A stretch of DNA of 64,000 nucleotides from assembly GCA_949840775.1 (NCBI GenBank), contig CATKXO010000005.1, forward strand, positions 29,811 to 93,810. Direction: 5' to 3'. Source of the stretch: an uncultured bacterium. Its GTDB lineage: Bacteria; Bacillota; Clostridia; Oscillospirales; Oscillospiraceae. Below, one piece after another: positions 34,896 through 44,945 of the stretch. How positions within the stretch are numbered: position 1 is the stretch's first letter; every line of letters begins with the position of its first letter. Made by a program: the position numbers and the translations under genes. The notes under the pieces were generated by a model. It saw only the letters and a list, made by a program, of their open reading frames with translations. It had not been told where the DNA came from and did no database searches.

Positions 34896-36290
34896 TTACT
34901 CCAGAAAGCCCTTGTAGTGCCGCATGAGCATCTGGGCCTCCATCTGCTTCACGGTCTCCAGGGCGACGCCCACCACAATGATGACGGAGGTGCCGCCGAT
35001 GGCCAGGGAGCTGTAGCCCACCAGGTTGCCGGTGATAATGGGGGCGATAGCAATCACGGACAGGTACAGAGCCCCGAACATGGTGATCTTGTTGAGGACC
35101 TTCATGAGGAAGTCGATGGTGGGCTTGCCGGGCCGCAGGCCGGGGACAAAGCCGCCGTTCTTCTTCAGGTTATTGGCCACCTCAACGGGGTTGAAGGCCA
35201 TGGTGGAGTAGAAATAGCTGAAGCCCACGATGAGCAGGAAATAGATGATGCTGTAGAAGGGCTTGCTGGTGTCGAACACCTTCATCAGGCCGCCGCCGAA
35301 GCCCTCGCTCTCCGCCGTGATGCCCATAAAGGCGCACACCGTGGCGGGCAGGGAGGCGATGGACTGGGCAAAGATGATGGGCATAACGCCGGCCATGCTC
35401 ACCTTCATGGGGATGTGGGTGGACTGGCCGCCGTACATCTTCCGGCCCACCACGCGCTTGGCGTACTGGACGGGAATGCGGCGCTCGGCGTTGTTGATAT
35501 AGACGATGAAGACCACCAGGGCCAGCATACCGACAACAATCAGGGCAATGACCCAGGGGGCCAGGGCGCCCTGCTTCATCATATCAATATACTGCTGGGC
35601 GACCTCCTCGGTCATACCCTCGTTCTCCGCCACCAGGGACTCCACGGTGGTGTTCTGCACAGCCATCCAGCGCTGGAAGCCGCTGATGACATCCATGCAC
35701 ATCCGGGGGAACCGGGACACGATGCCGGCGAACAGGATGATGGAGATGCCGTTGCCGATGCCGAACTCGGTGATCTGCTCACCCAGCCACATCAGGAAGG
35801 CGGAGCCGGCGGTGAAGGAGATCACAATGACCAGGCCGGCCCACAGCTTGGGCAGGGCGCCGGCATTGACCAGGCCGTAGCCGTTCACCAGGGAGTAGTA
35901 GCCGAAACCCTGGAGCAGGGCGATGGCCACGGTGGTGTACCGGGTGATGGAGGCGATCTTCTTGCGTCCCTCCTCGCCGCCGTCCCGGGCCATGCGCTCC
36001 AGGGCGGGGATGGCCACAGTCAGCAGCTGGATGATGATGGAGCTGTTGATATAGGGCTGGATGGACAGGGCGAAGACGGTGGCCATGGAGAAGGCGGAGC
36101 CGCTCATGGCGTTCATCAGGCCCAGGATGGTGCCGCTCTGGCTGTCCAGATAAGTCTGGAGGGAGGCAGAGTCGATATAGGGCACAGGGATGGCGGAGCC
36201 GAGGCGGAAGATGAGCAGGGCCATAATGGTAAAGAGCATCTTCTTTTTCAGCTCAGGCACCCGCCAGGCGTTGCGGATGGTCTGAATCAT
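34896..36290 (-). CDS. secY: Protein translocase subunit SecY
   Basis: The channel-forming core of the Sec translocon, 464 residues and ten transmembrane helices. Diagnostic segments are LGSAIPVPYIDSASLQTYLD in the N-terminal region, GQSTHIPMKVSMAGVMPIIF before the seventh helix, and GGFVPGLRPGKPTIDFLMKV in the ribosome-contacting C5 loop region. I chose the ATG at 36290, after GGGAGGTGGTCTGATT. It lies 3 bp after rplO. Confidence 0.97.
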   Translation of the reverse strand: MIQTIRNAWRVPELKKKMLFTIMALLIFRLGSAIPVPYIDSASLQTYLDSQSGTILGLMNAMSGSAFSMATVFALSIQPYINSSIIIQLLTVAIPALERMARDGGEEGRKKIASITRYTTVAIALLQGFGYYSLVNGYGLVNAGALPKLWAGLVIVISFTAGSAFLMWLGEQITEFGIGNGISIILFAGIVSRFPRMCMDVISGFQRWMAVQNTTVESLVAENEGMTEEVAQQYIDMMKQGALAPWVIALIVVGMLALVVFIVYINNAERRIPVQYAKRVVGRKMYGGQSTHIPMKVSMAGVMPIIFAQSIASLPATVCAFMGITAESEGFGGGLMKVFDTSKPFYSIIYFLLIVGFSYFYSTMAFNPVEVANNLKKNGGFVPGLRPGKPTIDFLMKVLNKITMFGALYLSVIAIAPIITGNLVGYSSLAIGGTSVIIVVGVALETVKQMEAQMLMRHYKGFLE

Positions 36291-36292
36291 AA

Positions 36293-36733
36293 TCAGACCA
36301 CCTCCCACTTACCGCCGGCAGCCACGATTTTTTGCTTCGCGGATGCGGAGAAAGCGGAAGCCTTTACGATCAGTTTCTTGGAAATCTCGCCGTTGCCCAG
36401 GATTTTCACGCCGTACTGGCACTTGGACAGCACGCCGGCGTCCAGCATCGCCTGGGCGTCCACCACGGCGCCGTCCTCAAACCGCTCCAGAGCGGAGACG
36501 TTGATGGCCTCCAGGGGCTTGGCAAAGATGTTGTGGAAGCCCCGCTTGGGCAGGCGGCGGGCCAGAGGCATCTGGCCGCCCTCGAACCCGACGCGGACAC
36601 CGCCGCCGCTGCGGGCCCACTGGCCCTTGTGGCCCCGACCGGCGGTCTTGCCGTTGCCGGAACCGGCGCCCCGGCCTTTGCGGTAGGCCTTGGTGTTGGA
36701 GCCGGGGGCGGGGGAAAGTTCATGCAGATTCAT
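36293..36733 (-). CDS. rplO: Ribosomal protein L15
   Basis: A 146-residue large-subunit protein. The N-terminus [20 protein letters not shown] and the glycine-rich [19 protein letters not shown] are typical, with [18 protein letters not shown] following. It lies between rpmD and secY. Confidence 0.97.
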   Translation of the reverse strand: MNLHELSPAPGSNTKAYRKGRGAGSGNGKTAGRGHKGQWARSGGGVRVGFEGGQMPLARRLPKRGFHNIFAKPLEAINVSALERFEDGAVVDAQAMLDAGVLSKCQYGVKILGNGEISKKLIVKASAFSASAKQKIVAAGGKWEVV

Positions 36734-36749
36734 GTCGTACGCCTCCTCG

Positions 36750-36932
36750 TCAGTTTTCCTCGGTGACCTGGAGCAGGTAGCCGATGTGGGCGATCTTGCC
36801 CCGGGTAGCCTCGTTGTCTGGCTGCACAGTGGCGTCGCCGATCTTGCGGAGGCCCAGGGCCTCGGCGGTCGCCTTGTGCTTGGCGATGCGGCCGTTGAGG
36901 CTCTTGACCAGCTTAATGTTCAGATTAGCCAT
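36750..36932 (-). CDS. rpmD: Ribosomal protein L30
   Basis: A 60-residue protein, [20 protein letters not shown] then [20 protein letters not shown] and [13 protein letters not shown], matching the L30 fold and length. It is 12 bp downstream of rpsE. Confidence 0.96.
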   Translation of the reverse strand: MANLNIKLVKSLNGRIAKHKATAEALGLRKIGDATVQPDNEATRGKIAHIGYLLQVTEEN

Positions 36933-36944
36933 TTTTGACCCTCC

Positions 36945-37445
36945 TTAACCCAAGATCTCTTCCACGCTCTTGCCGCGGACGCGGGCCACTTCCTCGGGGG
37001 TGCGCAGGGACTTCAGGCCCTCGAAGGTAGCGGAGACCACGTTCTGCGGATTGTTGGAGCGCAGGCACTTGGTACGGATGTCCTTGATGCCGATGGCTTC
37101 CATCACGGCGCGGACGGGGCCGCCGGCGATGACGCCGGTACCGGGGGCGGCGGGCTTCATCAGCACGCGGCCGGCGCCGAACTCACCAATCACCTCGTGG
37201 GGGATGGTGGTACCGGACAGGGACACGTTGATCATATTCTTCTTGGCGTCCTCGATGCCCTTGCGGATGGCCTCGGGGACCTCGGCGGCCTTGCCCAGGC
37301 CGAAGCCCACGCGGCCCTTCTCGTCGCCCACCACCATGAGGGCGGAGAACTTGGCCACGCGGCCGCCCTTGACGGTCTTGGATACGCGGTTCAGATAGAC
37401 CAGCTTCTCAACGAACTCGCTGGGCTCTCTCTCAAATCTAGCCAT
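36945..37445 (-). CDS. rpsE: Ribosomal protein S5
   Basis: A 166-residue protein important for decoding accuracy. [13 protein letters not shown]-type N-terminal domain (here [20 protein letters not shown]), [20 protein letters not shown] and the C-terminal [20 protein letters not shown] with the conserved GxGxxAGG pattern. It lies 17 bp after rplR. Confidence 0.97.
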   Translation of the reverse strand: MARFEREPSEFVEKLVYLNRVSKTVKGGRVAKFSALMVVGDEKGRVGFGLGKAAEVPEAIRKGIEDAKKNMINVSLSGTTIPHEVIGEFGAGRVLMKPAAPGTGVIAGGPVRAVMEAIGIKDIRTKCLRSNNPQNVVSATFEGLKSLRTPEEVARVRGKSVEEILG

Positions 37446-37462
37446 AGCTTTTTCCTCCTCCC

Positions 37463-37822
37463 TTAGAACTGCAGGCCGCCCTCGCGGGCGCCCTCGGCCA
37501 GAGCCTTCACGCGGCCGTGGTAGACATAGCCGCCGCGGTCGAAGACCACGGTGTCAATGCCCTTGGCCTTGGCGCGCCCGGCCACGTTGACGCCCACCTG
37601 CTTGGCGGCGTCGGACTTGGTGCCGTCCACCTTAAAGTCCTTCTCCAGGGAAGACGCGGAGACCAGGGTGACGCCGTTCACGTCGTCGATGACCTGGGCG
37701 TAGATATTGGTCTCGCTGCGGAAGACGCAGAGGCGGGGACGCTCGGGCGTGCCGGAAATCTTGGCACGCACGCGCTTGTGGCGCTTAATGCGCTGGGAGC
37801 GGGTATCGGGTCTGTTGATCAT
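37463..37822 (-). CDS. rplR: Ribosomal protein L18
   Basis: A 119-residue 5S rRNA-binding protein. [20 protein letters not shown], then [20 protein letters not shown] and [21 protein letters not shown] chose the ATG at 37822, 10 nt after AAGGAGG; an upstream in-frame GTG at 37831 touches the ribosome binding site and is unlikely. Confidence 0.97.
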   Translation of the reverse strand: MINRPDTRSQRIKRHKRVRAKISGTPERPRLCVFRSETNIYAQVIDDVNGVTLVSASSLEKDFKVDGTKSDAAKQVGVNVAGRAKAKGIDTVVFDRGGYVYHGRVKALAEGAREGGLQF

Positions 37823-37840
37823 AAGTGGCACACCTCCTTA

Positions 37841-38386
37841 TTACTTCTTGGCGCCGGTCTTACCAGCCTTGCGGCGGATGACCTCGTCAGTGTACTTGAT
37901 GCCCTTGCCCTTGTAGGGCTCGGGGGGACGCTTCTCTCTCACTTCGGCGGCAAACTGGCCCACCTTCTGCTTATCGCAGCCGTGGATGATGATCTTGTTG
38001 GGGCCGGGCACCTCGATGGTGATGCCGTCCTTCTCCTCCACGGTGACCTGGTGGGAATAGCCCAGGTTCATGACCAGCTTGTTGCCCTCCTTGGCCACGC
38101 GGTAGCCCACGCCGTTCACGTCCAGCTCCTTCTTGAAGCCGTCGGTCACACCCACCACCATGTTGTGGATCAGGGTGCGGGTCAGGCCGTGAAGGGCCCG
38201 GTTCTCCTTGGCGTCGTTGGGACGGGTGACCTTCAGCTCGGCGCCCTCCACGGCGATGGCCATGTTGGGGTTGAACTGCTGTGTCAGGGTGCCCTTGGGG
38301 CCCTTGACGGTGACAACGTTGTTGTCCTCTACCTTGATCTCCACTCCGGCGGGAATGGCGATAGGAGCTCTACCAATTCTAGACAT
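37841..38386 (-). CDS. rplF: Ribosomal protein L6
   Basis: A 181-residue protein with two L6 repeats near the sarcin-ricin loop. [20 protein letters not shown] at the start, [20 protein letters not shown] in the centre and [20 protein letters not shown] near the end (conserved PEPYKGKGI). It lies 14 bp after rpsH. Confidence 0.97.
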   Translation of the reverse strand: MSRIGRAPIAIPAGVEIKVEDNNVVTVKGPKGTLTQQFNPNMAIAVEGAELKVTRPNDAKENRALHGLTRTLIHNMVVGVTDGFKKELDVNGVGYRVAKEGNKLVMNLGYSHQVTVEEKDGITIEVPGPNKIIIHGCDKQKVGQFAAEVREKRPPEPYKGKGIKYTDEVIRRKAGKTGAKK

Positions 38387-38400
38387 TCCTATAACCCTCC

Positions 38401-38799
38401 TTACCAGACAAATGCCAGGACTTCGCCGCCGACATGGGCCTCCCGGGCCTTCTTGTCGGTCATGACGCCCTTGGACGTGGAAACAATGGCGATACCCAGG
38501 CCACGGAGGACCTTGGGCAGCTCGTCGGCGCCGGCGTACACCCGCAGGCCGGGCTTGGACACCCGCTTCAGGCCGGAGATGACCTTCTCCTTGCCGGCGT
38601 TGTACTTCAGGGCGATGCGGATGACCCCCTGGGTGCCGTCGTCGATGAGCTGGAAGTTCTTGATATACCCCTCGTCCAGCAGGATCTGCGCGATGGACTT
38701 CTTCATGTTGGACGCGGGCACATCAACAGTGTCGTGCTTGGCGTTGTTCGCGTTGCGGATACGGGTCAGCATATCCGCGATAGGGTCGGTGATTTGCAT
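38401..38799 (-). CDS. rpsH: Ribosomal protein S8
   Basis: A 132-residue primary 16S-binding protein. [20 protein letters not shown] at the N-terminus and [20 protein letters not shown] with the final GGEVLAFVW are diagnostic. In E. coli S8 is the autoregulator of the spc operon. Here it is preceded not by a 10-20 bp gap but by 447 bp containing a promoter and a structured leader. Ribosome binding site AGGAGG. Confidence 0.97.
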   Translation of the reverse strand: MQITDPIADMLTRIRNANNAKHDTVDVPASNMKKSIAQILLDEGYIKNFQLIDDGTQGVIRIALKYNAGKEKVISGLKRVSKPGLRVYAGADELPKVLRGLGIAIVSTSKGVMTDKKAREAHVGGEVLAFVW

Positions 38800-39123
38800 G
38801 CGTGTTTACCTCCTATTCAGATTACCGGGTTTGCCCGGTAGAGACGGCAAGGTATCGGGGATTAGGTCGTCCCCCGACCTGTTGACCGCCTTCGCGCCCG
38901 GTTGGGGCAGGCGCATTTTTTATATGCGGAAGTCCCTGAAAGGTCTGTACACGTTGGACCTCTCCGGTTCTCCCTATCAAAACCGCCGAAGCGGGTTTGA
39001 CCGGATTTTGTGCGGTTCTCTGCGGCCATATCACTTTCCGGAAGGCTCCGGAGTTTATACGGTGCGCAAGCAGAAACACACGGCTGCGTGTGGAGCAATT
39101 TGAGTTGTCCCACGGGGACACAA
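38800..39123 (-). promoter_or_regulatory. Structured leader of rpsH and the downstream half of the operon
   Basis: About 324 nt from the predicted start at 39123 to the rpsH ATG. Several short hairpins can be drawn on the minus strand: GTTGTgTCCC with GGGACAAC near the 5' end, TCCGGA with TCCGGA, GGTCG with CGACC, and ACCGGG with CCCGGT (38824-38839) a few bases before the ribosome binding site. No long coding frame here looks like a protein. It may be an S8-responsive autoregulatory leader, but I did not find a clear copy of the S8 rRNA site. Confidence 0.5.
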
Positions 39124-39129
39124 CGACTG

Positions 39130-39158
39130 ATTATACTCCCGCAAATTGGGATTTGCAA
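39130..39158 (-). promoter_or_regulatory. Internal promoter between rpsZ and rpsH
   Basis: Minus strand: TTGCAA (39158-39153), 17 bp, perfect TATAAT (39135-39130). It would give rpsH to rplQ their own transcription start, independent of the S10 promoter. Confidence 0.8.
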
Positions 39159-39201
39159 GGAAAATTTCGTCCGAACACGCGAGCGTGTGGACAGAGATAT
39201 G

Positions 39202-39231
39202 CCGGAACGGAGCAAAAAGGCTCCGTTCCGG
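39202..39231. other. Strong hairpin after rpsZ
   Basis: A perfect 12-bp stem (39202-39213 with 39220-39231, 6-nt A-rich loop on the plus strand) 15 bp past the rpsZ stop codon. There is no U-tract after it on the minus strand, so it is more likely an RNA processing or 3'-end protecting structure than an intrinsic terminator. Confidence 0.6.
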
Positions 39232-39246
39232 GCACATCACTCATAT

Positions 39247-39432
39247 TTACCAGGAGGCCTTGCGCACGCCGGGAATCTGACCCTTGTAGGCCAGCTCACG
39301 GAAGCAGATACGGCAGATGCCGTAGTCCCGGAGGTAGGCGTGGGGACGGCCGCACAGCTTGCAGCGGTTGTAGCGGCGGCTGGAGAACTTGGGCTCCCGC
39401 TGCTGCTTCAGGATCATAGATTTCTTAGCCAT
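39247..39432 (-). CDS. rpsZ: Ribosomal protein S14, zinc-binding type Z
   Basis: A 61-residue protein, [20 protein letters not shown] then [20 protein letters not shown] and [18 protein letters not shown]. The four cysteines bind zinc (C+ form). Length and the C-terminal KASW are typical of Gram-positive S14. It starts 15 bp after rplE. Confidence 0.97.
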   Translation of the reverse strand: MAKKSMILKQQREPKFSSRRYNRCKLCGRPHAYLRDYGICRICFRELAYKGQIPGVRKASW

Positions 39433-39446
39433 AACTCTTCCTCCTC

Positions 39447-39998
39447 TTAGCGGCCGGCGAAGGGAGCGCCCACCAGCTTCAGCAGCTCACGGGCCTCCTC
39501 ATCGGTCTTGGCGGTGGTGACCACCACGATGTCCATGCCGCGGATCTTGTCGATCTTGTCATACTCGATCTCGGGGAAGATCAGCTGCTCCTTCACGCCC
39601 AGAGCGTAGTTGCCCCGGCCGTCGAAGGCGTCGGCAGAGATGCCCCGGAAGTCACGGACACGGGGCAGGGCCACGTTGAACAGGCGGTCCAGGAACTCCC
39701 ACATCTTGTTGCCGCGGAGGGTGACCTTGGCGCCGATGGGCATGCCCTCACGGAGCTTAAAGTTGGCCACGGACTTCTTGGCCTTGGTGATGACGGCCTT
39801 CTGGCCGGTGATGGTGGTCAGGTCGTTGACCACGGCGTCCAGCACCTTGGCGTTTTCCCGGGCCTCGCTGCAGCCCACGTTGACCACGATCTTCTCCAGG
39901 CGGGGGATCTGCATGGTGGACTTATAGCCGAACTTCTGCATCAGAGCAGGAGCGACCTCGTCCTGGTACAGCTTCTTCAAATTAGGGGTGTTAGCCAT
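39447..39998 (-). CDS. rplE: Ribosomal protein L5
   Basis: A 183-residue central protuberance protein that binds 5S r[43 protein letters not shown], and [20 protein letters not shown] are family hallmarks, with [20 protein letters not shown] near the end. It lies 20 bp after rplX. Confidence 0.97.
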   Translation of the reverse strand: MANTPNLKKLYQDEVAPALMQKFGYKSTMQIPRLEKIVVNVGCSEARENAKVLDAVVNDLTTITGQKAVITKAKKSVANFKLREGMPIGAKVTLRGNKMWEFLDRLFNVALPRVRDFRGISADAFDGRGNYALGVKEQLIFPEIEYDKIDKIRGMDIVVVTTAKTDEEARELLKLVGAPFAGR

Positions 39999-40018
39999 TT
40001 CGATTCACTCCTCCTCTC

Positions 40019-40336
40019 TTAAATCTCGGCGCCGCACTTCTTGCAGACGCGGACCTTCTTGCCATCGGCCAGCAGCTTGTGGGCGGGCCGGGTGGGCTTG
40101 TTGCACTTGGGGCAGACGCGCTGCACCTTGCAGGCGTAGATGGGGGCCTCCTTCTGGAGGATGCCGCCCTGCTCGCCCTGCTGGCGGGGCTTGGTGTGGC
40201 GGGAGACCATGTTGACCTTCTCCACAATCACCTTGCCGGCGTCAGGCATGACGGACATGACCTTGCCCTGCTTGCCCTTGTCCTTGCCGGACAGGACGAC
40301 GACGGTGTCGCCGCTCTTGATACTCAGTTTGTTCAT
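40019..40336 (-). CDS. rplX: Ribosomal protein L24
   Basis: A 105-residue assembly initiator of the large subunit with an N-terminal KOW domain, [20 protein letters not shown]. The C-terminal half has two CxxC pairs (CPKCNKP and CKKCGAEI), a zinc-binding variant found in many Firmicutes L24 proteins. Confidence 0.97.
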   Translation of the reverse strand: MNKLSIKSGDTVVVLSGKDKGKQGKVMSVMPDAGKVIVEKVNMVSRHTKPRQQGEQGGILQKEAPIYACKVQRVCPKCNKPTRPAHKLLADGKKVRVCKKCGAEI

Positions 40337-40351
40337 AGTCGATGCCCTCCC

Positions 40352-40720
40352 TTACAGCACTTCGGGAGCCAGGGACAGGATCTTCATATAGTCCTTGTCG
40401 CGCAGCTCACGGGCCACTGGGCCAAAGATACGGGTGCCGCGGGGGTTCTTGTCGTCTCGGATGAGCACAGCGGCGTTGTCGTCAAACCGGACGTAGGAGC
40501 CGTCGGGACGGCGCACGCCCTTGGAGGAGCGGACGATGACGGCCTTGACCACCTCGCCCTTCTTCACGGTGCCGCCGGGCTGGGCCTTGCGGACGGAGGC
40601 CACCACCACGTCACCGATGTTGCCGAACTTCCGCTTGGAGCCGCCCAGCACCAGGATGGTCTTGATCTCCTTGGCGCCGGTGTTGTCGGCCACCTTCAAA
40701 TAAGTTTCCTGCTGAATCAT
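40352..40720 (-). CDS. rplN: Ribosomal protein L14
   Basis: A 122-residue interface protein. [40 protein letters not shown], and [19 protein letters not shown] are near-invariant in the family, with [20 protein letters not shown] close to the end. Confidence 0.98.
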   Translation of the reverse strand: MIQQETYLKVADNTGAKEIKTILVLGGSKRKFGNIGDVVVASVRKAQPGGTVKKGEVVKAVIVRSSKGVRRPDGSYVRFDDNAAVLIRDDKNPRGTRIFGPVARELRDKDYMKILSLAPEVL

Positions 40721-40735
40721 GCTGCCGACACCTCC

Positions 40736-40996
40736 TTATTTCGCCTTCTCGATGATCTCAACCACGCGCCACCGCTTGTCCTTGGACAGGGGGCGGGTCT
40801 CCATGACCTTGACGCGGTCGCCCACGCCGCACTGGTTGTTCTCATCATGAGCCTTCAGCTTATAGGTTCTCTTTACGATCTTCTTATACAGAGGATGGGC
40901 CACGCGGTCGGCGATGGCGACCACAACGGTCTTGTCCATCTTGTCCGAAACCACCAGGCCGACTCTGGTCTTGCGGGAAGAAGTTCTGTTTTCCAT
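40736..40996 (-). CDS. rpsQ: Ribosomal protein S17
   Basis: An 86-residue OB-fold protein. [40 protein letters not shown] and [20 protein letters not shown] match the S17 signature. It is 15 bp from rpmC and 15 bp from rplN. Confidence 0.97.
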   Translation of the reverse strand: MENRTSSRKTRVGLVVSDKMDKTVVVAIADRVAHPLYKKIVKRTYKLKAHDENNQCGVGDRVKVMETRPLSKDKRWRVVEIIEKAK

Positions 40997-41011
40997 CTTC
41001 TATTCCTCCTC

Positions 41012-41209
41012 TTAGCGGCCTGCGAGCTGCTGCTCGCGGATGATGGTCTTGACCCGGGCGATATCCTTCTTCACTTCAGCAATGCGCAGGGGATTGTCCA
41101 GCTGATTGGTGGCGTGCTGAAGGCGGAGGTTAAACAGGTCTTTCTTCAGGTCCACCAGCTTGGTCTCCAGCTCCGCGGCGGACATCTTGCGAACTTCATT
41201 GGCCTTCAT
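41012..41209 (-). CDS. rpmC: Ribosomal protein L29
   Basis: A 65-residue two-helix protein at the exit tunnel. [20 protein letters not shown] and FNLRLQHATNQLDNPLRIAE show the conserved LFNLRFQxATGQL-like signature. Its ATG shares one base with the rplP stop (TAATG), so translation is coupled. Confidence 0.97.
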   Translation of the reverse strand: MKANEVRKMSAAELETKLVDLKKDLFNLRLQHATNQLDNPLRIAEVKKDIARVKTIIREQQLAGR

Positions 41210-41640
41210 TACGCTTCACCACCCTTCTCAGTCTCCTCGCGCTTGATGATCTTGCACTTGACGGGCAGCTTGTGGCTGGCCAGGCGCAGGGCCTCCTTGG
41301 CGGTCTCCTCAGAGACGCCGGCGATCTCGAACATGACCCGGCCGGGCTTGACCACGGCCACCCAGTACTCGGGGGAACCTTTACCGGAACCCATGCGGGT
41401 CTCGGCGGGCTTCTCCGTGACGGGCTTGTCGGGGAAAATCTTGATCCAGACCTTGCCGCCGCGCTTGGTGTGGCGGGTCATGGCGATACGGGCCGCCTCG
41501 ATCTGGTTGCTGGTAATCCATGCGGGCTCAGTGGCCTGCAGGCCGTACTCGCCGTAGCTGACAAAGTTGCCCCGGCTGGCCTTGCCCTTCAGGCGGCCGC
41601 GGTGGACACGGCGGTACTTGACTCTCTTGGGGAGCAGCAT
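41209..41640 (-). CDS. rplP: Ribosomal protein L16
   Basis: A 143-residue protein near the A-site tRNA and peptidyl-transferase centre. [40 protein letters not shown] and [10 protein letters not shown]-like [20 protein letters not shown] are diagnostic. It overlaps rpsC by 1 bp and rpmC by 1 bp. Confidence 0.98.
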   Translation of the reverse strand: MLLPKRVKYRRVHRGRLKGKASRGNFVSYGEYGLQATEPAWITSNQIEAARIAMTRHTKRGGKVWIKIFPDKPVTEKPAETRMGSGKGSPEYWVAVVKPGRVMFEIAGVSEETAKEALRLASHKLPVKCKIIKREETEKGGEA

Positions 41641-42509
41641 TACTGAGCGCCTCCTTCCTTCGGGGTGGTGTTGGCGGGTCCCGCAGGACGGGGGCCGCGG
41701 TTGTTGTTGAAGCCGCCCTGGCCGGCGGGACGGGGGCCGCGGTCACGGTTAAAGCCGCCGCCCTGACGGTCCCGGTTAAAGCCGCCCCGGCGGTCGCCGT
41801 CCCTGCGGCGGGGCCGGTCCCGGCGCTCCTGATAGGGCTTGCTGGTGTCCAGGGTACGGGGGGTGGTGCGCAGGGCCTGGGTGAGCACCTCGCCCTTGTA
41901 GATCCACACCTTCACGCCGATGCGGCCGTAGGTGGTGGCAGCCTCGGCAAAGCCGTAGTCGATGTCGGCCCGGAGGGTCTGCAGGGGGATGGTGCCGTCG
42001 TGGTAGTGCTCGGACCGGGCGATCTCAGCGCCGCCCAGACGGCCGGAGCAGGAGGTCTTGATGCCCTTGGCGCCGGCCCGCATGGCCCGGCCCATGGCAT
42101 TCTTCATGGCCCGGCGGAAGGCGATGCGCTTCTCCAGCTGCTGGGCGATGTTCTCGGCCACCAGCTGGGCGTTGGTGTCCACGTCACGGACTTCCACGAT
42201 CTTCAGGTCAACGGCCTTGCCGGTGAGCTTCACCAGCTGGGCCTCGATCTTCTTGATATCCTCGCCGCCCTTGCCGATGACCACGCCGGGACGGGCGCAG
42301 TGCAGGTAGATGCGGACCTTAGCGTTGTTGTCCCGCTCGATCTCGATCTTGGGGATGCCGGCGCCGTAGAGGGTCTTCTTCAGGTACTTGCGGATTTTCT
42401 GGTCCTCCACCAGCAGGTCGCCCACCAGCTCGTTGCGGGCATACCAGCGGGAATCCCAATCCTTGATGACGCCCACGCGCAGGCCGTGGGGATTAACTTT
42501 CTGTCCCAT
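41640..42509 (-). CDS. rpsC: Ribosomal protein S3 with an extended RGG-rich tail
   Basis: A 289-residue mRNA-entry protein. The first ~215 residues are ordinary S3: [20 protein letters not shown], the KH domain with [20 protein letters not shown], and the C-terminal domain with [20 protein letters not shown]. After [10 protein letters not shown] comes a ~60-residue low-complexity tail of Arg-Gly-Asn repeats ([39 protein letters not shown]), disordered and basic. Usual S3 proteins stop at about 210-235 residues. Confidence 0.97.
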   Translation of the reverse strand: MGQKVNPHGLRVGVIKDWDSRWYARNELVGDLLVEDQKIRKYLKKTLYGAGIPKIEIERDNNAKVRIYLHCARPGVVIGKGGEDIKKIEAQLVKLTGKAVDLKIVEVRDVDTNAQLVAENIAQQLEKRIAFRRAMKNAMGRAMRAGAKGIKTSCSGRLGGAEIARSEHYHDGTIPLQTLRADIDYGFAEAATTYGRIGVKVWIYKGEVLTQALRTTPRTLDTSKPYQERRDRPRRRDGDRRGGFNRDRQGGGFNRDRGPRPAGQGGFNNNRGPRPAGPANTTPKEGGAQ

Positions 42510-42524
42510 ATCGTTCCTCCTCCC

Positions 42525-42857
42525 TTAGCGCTCGCTCACGGCGATGGTGACGTGAGAGGTACGCTTGTTGATCCGATAGGCGCGGCCCTGGGCCCGGGGC
42601 ATGATGCGCTTGATGATGGGGCCGGGGTTGGCGTAGCAGGCGGACACGTACAGCTTCTCAGGGTCCATCTGGTGGTTGTTCTCCGCATTGGCGGCGGCGC
42701 TCTTCAGCAGCTTGAGCACAGGCTCAGAGGCGGCCTTGGGGGTCTGCATCAGGATGGCGGTGGCCACAGCCACGTCCTTGCCCCGGATCAGGTCCAGGAC
42801 GATCTTCACCTTACGGGGAGAGATCCGCAGATATTTCAGATTCGCTTTTGCTTCCAT
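42525..42857 (-). CDS. rplV: Ribosomal protein L22
   Basis: A 110-residue exit-tunnel protein. [20 protein letters not shown] at the start, [20 protein letters not shown] centrally and [20 protein letters not shown], the conserved tunnel-hairpin segment, near the end. It lies 14 bp after rpsS and 15 bp before rpsC. Confidence 0.98.
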   Translation of the reverse strand: MEAKANLKYLRISPRKVKIVLDLIRGKDVAVATAILMQTPKAASEPVLKLLKSAAANAENNHQMDPEKLYVSACYANPGPIIKRIMPRAQGRAYRINKRTSHVTIAVSER

Positions 42858-42871
42858 CTCGTCTCTCCTCC

Positions 42872-43144
42872 TTACTTACCGGTCTTGCTGCCCGCGTGGC
42901 CCCGGAAGGTGCGGGTGGGCACGAACTCGCCCAGCTTGTGGCCCACCATGTCCTCGGTGACATAGACGGGCACGTGCTTGCGGCCATCGTGCACAGCAAA
43001 GGTGTGTCCCACGAAGGAGGGGAAGATGGTGGAGGCGCGGCTCCAGGTCTTCAGAACCTTCTTCTCGTTCTTCTTGTTCAGCTCGTCGACCCGCTTCAGC
43101 AGCTCAGGGGCGCAAAAAGGGCCTTTCTTGATACTTCTGCTCAT
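42872..43144 (-). CDS. rpsS: Ribosomal protein S19
   Basis: A 90-residue head protein next to S13. [40 protein letters not shown] and [20 protein letters not shown] are near-invariant. Confidence 0.98.
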   Translation of the reverse strand: MSRSIKKGPFCAPELLKRVDELNKKNEKKVLKTWSRASTIFPSFVGHTFAVHDGRKHVPVYVTEDMVGHKLGEFVPTRTFRGHAGSKTGK

Positions 43145-43160
43145 CTTCTACACTCCCTCC

Positions 43161-43994
43161 TTATTTGCTGCCGCGGCGCTTGACAATAAACTTGTCAGTG
43201 CGGTTCTTGGTCTTGCGGGTCTTGTAGCCCAGGGCCGGCTTGCCCCAGGGGGTAACAGGGCCGGGACGGCCCACGGGGCTCTTGCCCTCGCCGCCGCCGT
43301 GGGGGTGGTCGTTGGGGTTCATCACGGAGCCGCGGACGGTGGGCCGCCAGCCCATGTGGCGCTTGCGGCCGGCCTTGCCGATCTGGATGTTGGCCCAGTC
43401 GGTGTTGCCCACCTGGCCGATGGTGGCCTTGCAGTTCTCACGGACCAGCCGGACCTCGCCGGAGGGCAGGCGGACCTGAGCCATGCCGTTCTCCTTGGCC
43501 ATCAGCTGGGCGGCCACGCCGGCGGCGCGGACCAGCTGGGCCCCCTTGCCGGGGTAGAGCTCGATGCAGTGGATGGTCTCGCCCACGGGGATGTTGGCGA
43601 TGGGCAGGCAGTTGCCGGGCAGGATGTCGGCGTCGGCGCCGGTCATGATGACGTGGCCGGCCTTCAGGCCGTTGGGGGCCAGGATATAGCGCTTCTCGCC
43701 GTCCTCATACTGGATGAGGGCGATGTTGGCGGAGCGGTTGGGGTCATACTGGAGGTTGAGCACAGTGGCCTTGCCCTCCTTGTCCCGCTTGAAGTCGATG
43801 ATGCGGTACTTCTGCTTGTTGCCGCCGCCGTGGTGGCGGACGGTGATGCGGCCGTAGCTGTTGCGGCCCGCGTGCTTCTTGAGCACCTCGGTGAGGGCGC
43901 GCTCGGGCTTGGCCTTCTTGTCGATCCCCTCGAAGGCGGACACAGTCATGTGACGGCGGGAGGGGGTTGTGGGCTTATAAGTCTTGATCGCCAT
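43161..43994 (-). CDS. rplB: Ribosomal protein L2
   Basis: A 277-residue protein needed for subunit joining and peptidyl transfer. [20 protein letters not shown] at the start, [20 protein letters not shown], and the active-site-proximal [20 protein letters not shown] with the conserved His. It is complete and in the standard position between rplW and rpsS. Confidence 0.98.
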   Translation of the reverse strand: MAIKTYKPTTPSRRHMTVSAFEGIDKKAKPERALTEVLKKHAGRNSYGRITVRHHGGGNKQKYRIIDFKRDKEGKATVLNLQYDPNRSANIALIQYEDGEKRYILAPNGLKAGHVIMTGADADILPGNCLPIANIPVGETIHCIELYPGKGAQLVRAAGVAAQLMAKENGMAQVRLPSGEVRLVRENCKATIGQVGNTDWANIQIGKAGRKRHMGWRPTVRGSVMNPNDHPHGGGEGKSPVGRPGPVTPWGKPALGYKTRKTKNRTDKFIVKRRGSK

Positions 43995-44009
43995 GTTTCA
44001 TTCTCCTCC

Positions 44010-44306
44010 TTACACCATACCCTCGAAGAACTCGATGGACTTGGAGTCAGCGGTCAGGGTGACCATCGCCTTTTTCCAGCTGGGCCGGCGGCCGGCGGGA
44101 CGGGCGCCCATGCGCTTCTCCTTCCCCTGCATGTTCAGGGTGTTCACCTTGGCCACCTTCACGCCGAAGATCTCCTCGATGGCCTTGGCAATCTCGATCT
44201 TGTTGGCGCGCTTGTCGACCTCAAAGGTGTAGCGCTTCATCTCGGTCTGCTCCATGGACTGCTCGGTGATGATGGGGCGCTTGATGATGTCATAAGCAGT
44301 AGCCAT
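44010..44306 (-). CDS. rplW: Ribosomal protein L23
   Basis: A 98-residue docking protein for SRP and trigger factor at the tunnel exit. [40 protein letters not shown] and [20 protein letters not shown] identify it. The ATG at 44306 shares a base with the rplD stop (TAATG). Confidence 0.97.
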   Translation of the reverse strand: MATAYDIIKRPIITEQSMEQTEMKRYTFEVDKRANKIEIAKAIEEIFGVKVAKVNTLNMQGKEKRMGARPAGRRPSWKKAMVTLTADSKSIEFFEGMV

Positions 44307-44926
44307 TACGCATACACCTCCTCGATGATAGCCAGGGCAGCCTTGTCGATGACCAGCTGCTTGGCGTTGACGATGTCGTAGACGCTGAGGACCTTGGCGG
44401 TGGTGGTCACCACGCCGGGGATGTTCCGGCTGGAGAGGACCACGTTCTTGTCCACGTCGGGGGTGACGACCACGGGCTTGCCGGCCTCCAGGCTGTTGAG
44501 GAAGCTCTGCATGGCCTTGGTCTTCACCTCGTCCAGCTTCAGACCGTCCACCACCAGCACGTTGCCGGCGGCGGCCTTGGCGGACAGGGCGGACTTCAGG
44601 GCCAGCCGGCGGGTCTTCTTGTTCAGGCTGGTGCGGTAGCTGCGGGGCTTGGGGGCAAAGACGATGCCGCCGTGGGTCCACTGGGGGGCCCGGGTGGAGC
44701 CCTGACGGGCGTGGCCGGTGCCCTTCTGACGCCAGGGCTTCTTGCCGCCGCCGGATACCTCGGCCCGGGTCAGGGCGCTCTGGGTGCCCTGACGGCAGTT
44801 GCCCAGGTGGTTCTTGACGGCCTCATGGACCACGGCCTGGTTGGGCTCGATGCCGAAGATGGCCTCGGAGAGCTCGATCTCGCCGATCTGCTTACCAGCC
44901 ATATCATAAAGGTTCGCTTTAGGCAT
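44306..44926 (-). CDS. rplD: Ribosomal protein L4
   Basis: A 206-residue tunnel-constriction protein. The extended loop [20 protein letters not shown] and the following [20 protein letters not shown] are diagnostic. In E. coli L4 is the autoregulator of the S10 operon, acting on its leader; a leader with an attenuator-like hairpin precedes rpsJ here. Confidence 0.97.
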   Translation of the reverse strand: MPKANLYDMAGKQIGEIELSEAIFGIEPNQAVVHEAVKNHLGNCRQGTQSALTRAEVSGGGKKPWRQKGTGHARQGSTRAPQWTHGGIVFAPKPRSYRTSLNKKTRRLALKSALSAKAAAGNVLVVDGLKLDEVKTKAMQSFLNSLEAGKPVVVTPDVDKNVVLSSRNIPGVVTTTAKVLSVYDIVNAKQLVIDKAALAIIEEVYA

Positions 44927-44945
44927 AACTCAATCTCTCCTTTCC

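Noticed and set aside
38822-39215. Two 99-117 codon frames in the rpsZ-rpsH gap
   Set aside because: They overlap each other in different frames, have no ribosome binding site, cross the predicted promoter and have no protein-like composition.
39202-39231. Intrinsic terminator after rpsZ
   Set aside because: The stem is strong, but no U-tract follows on the transcribed strand.
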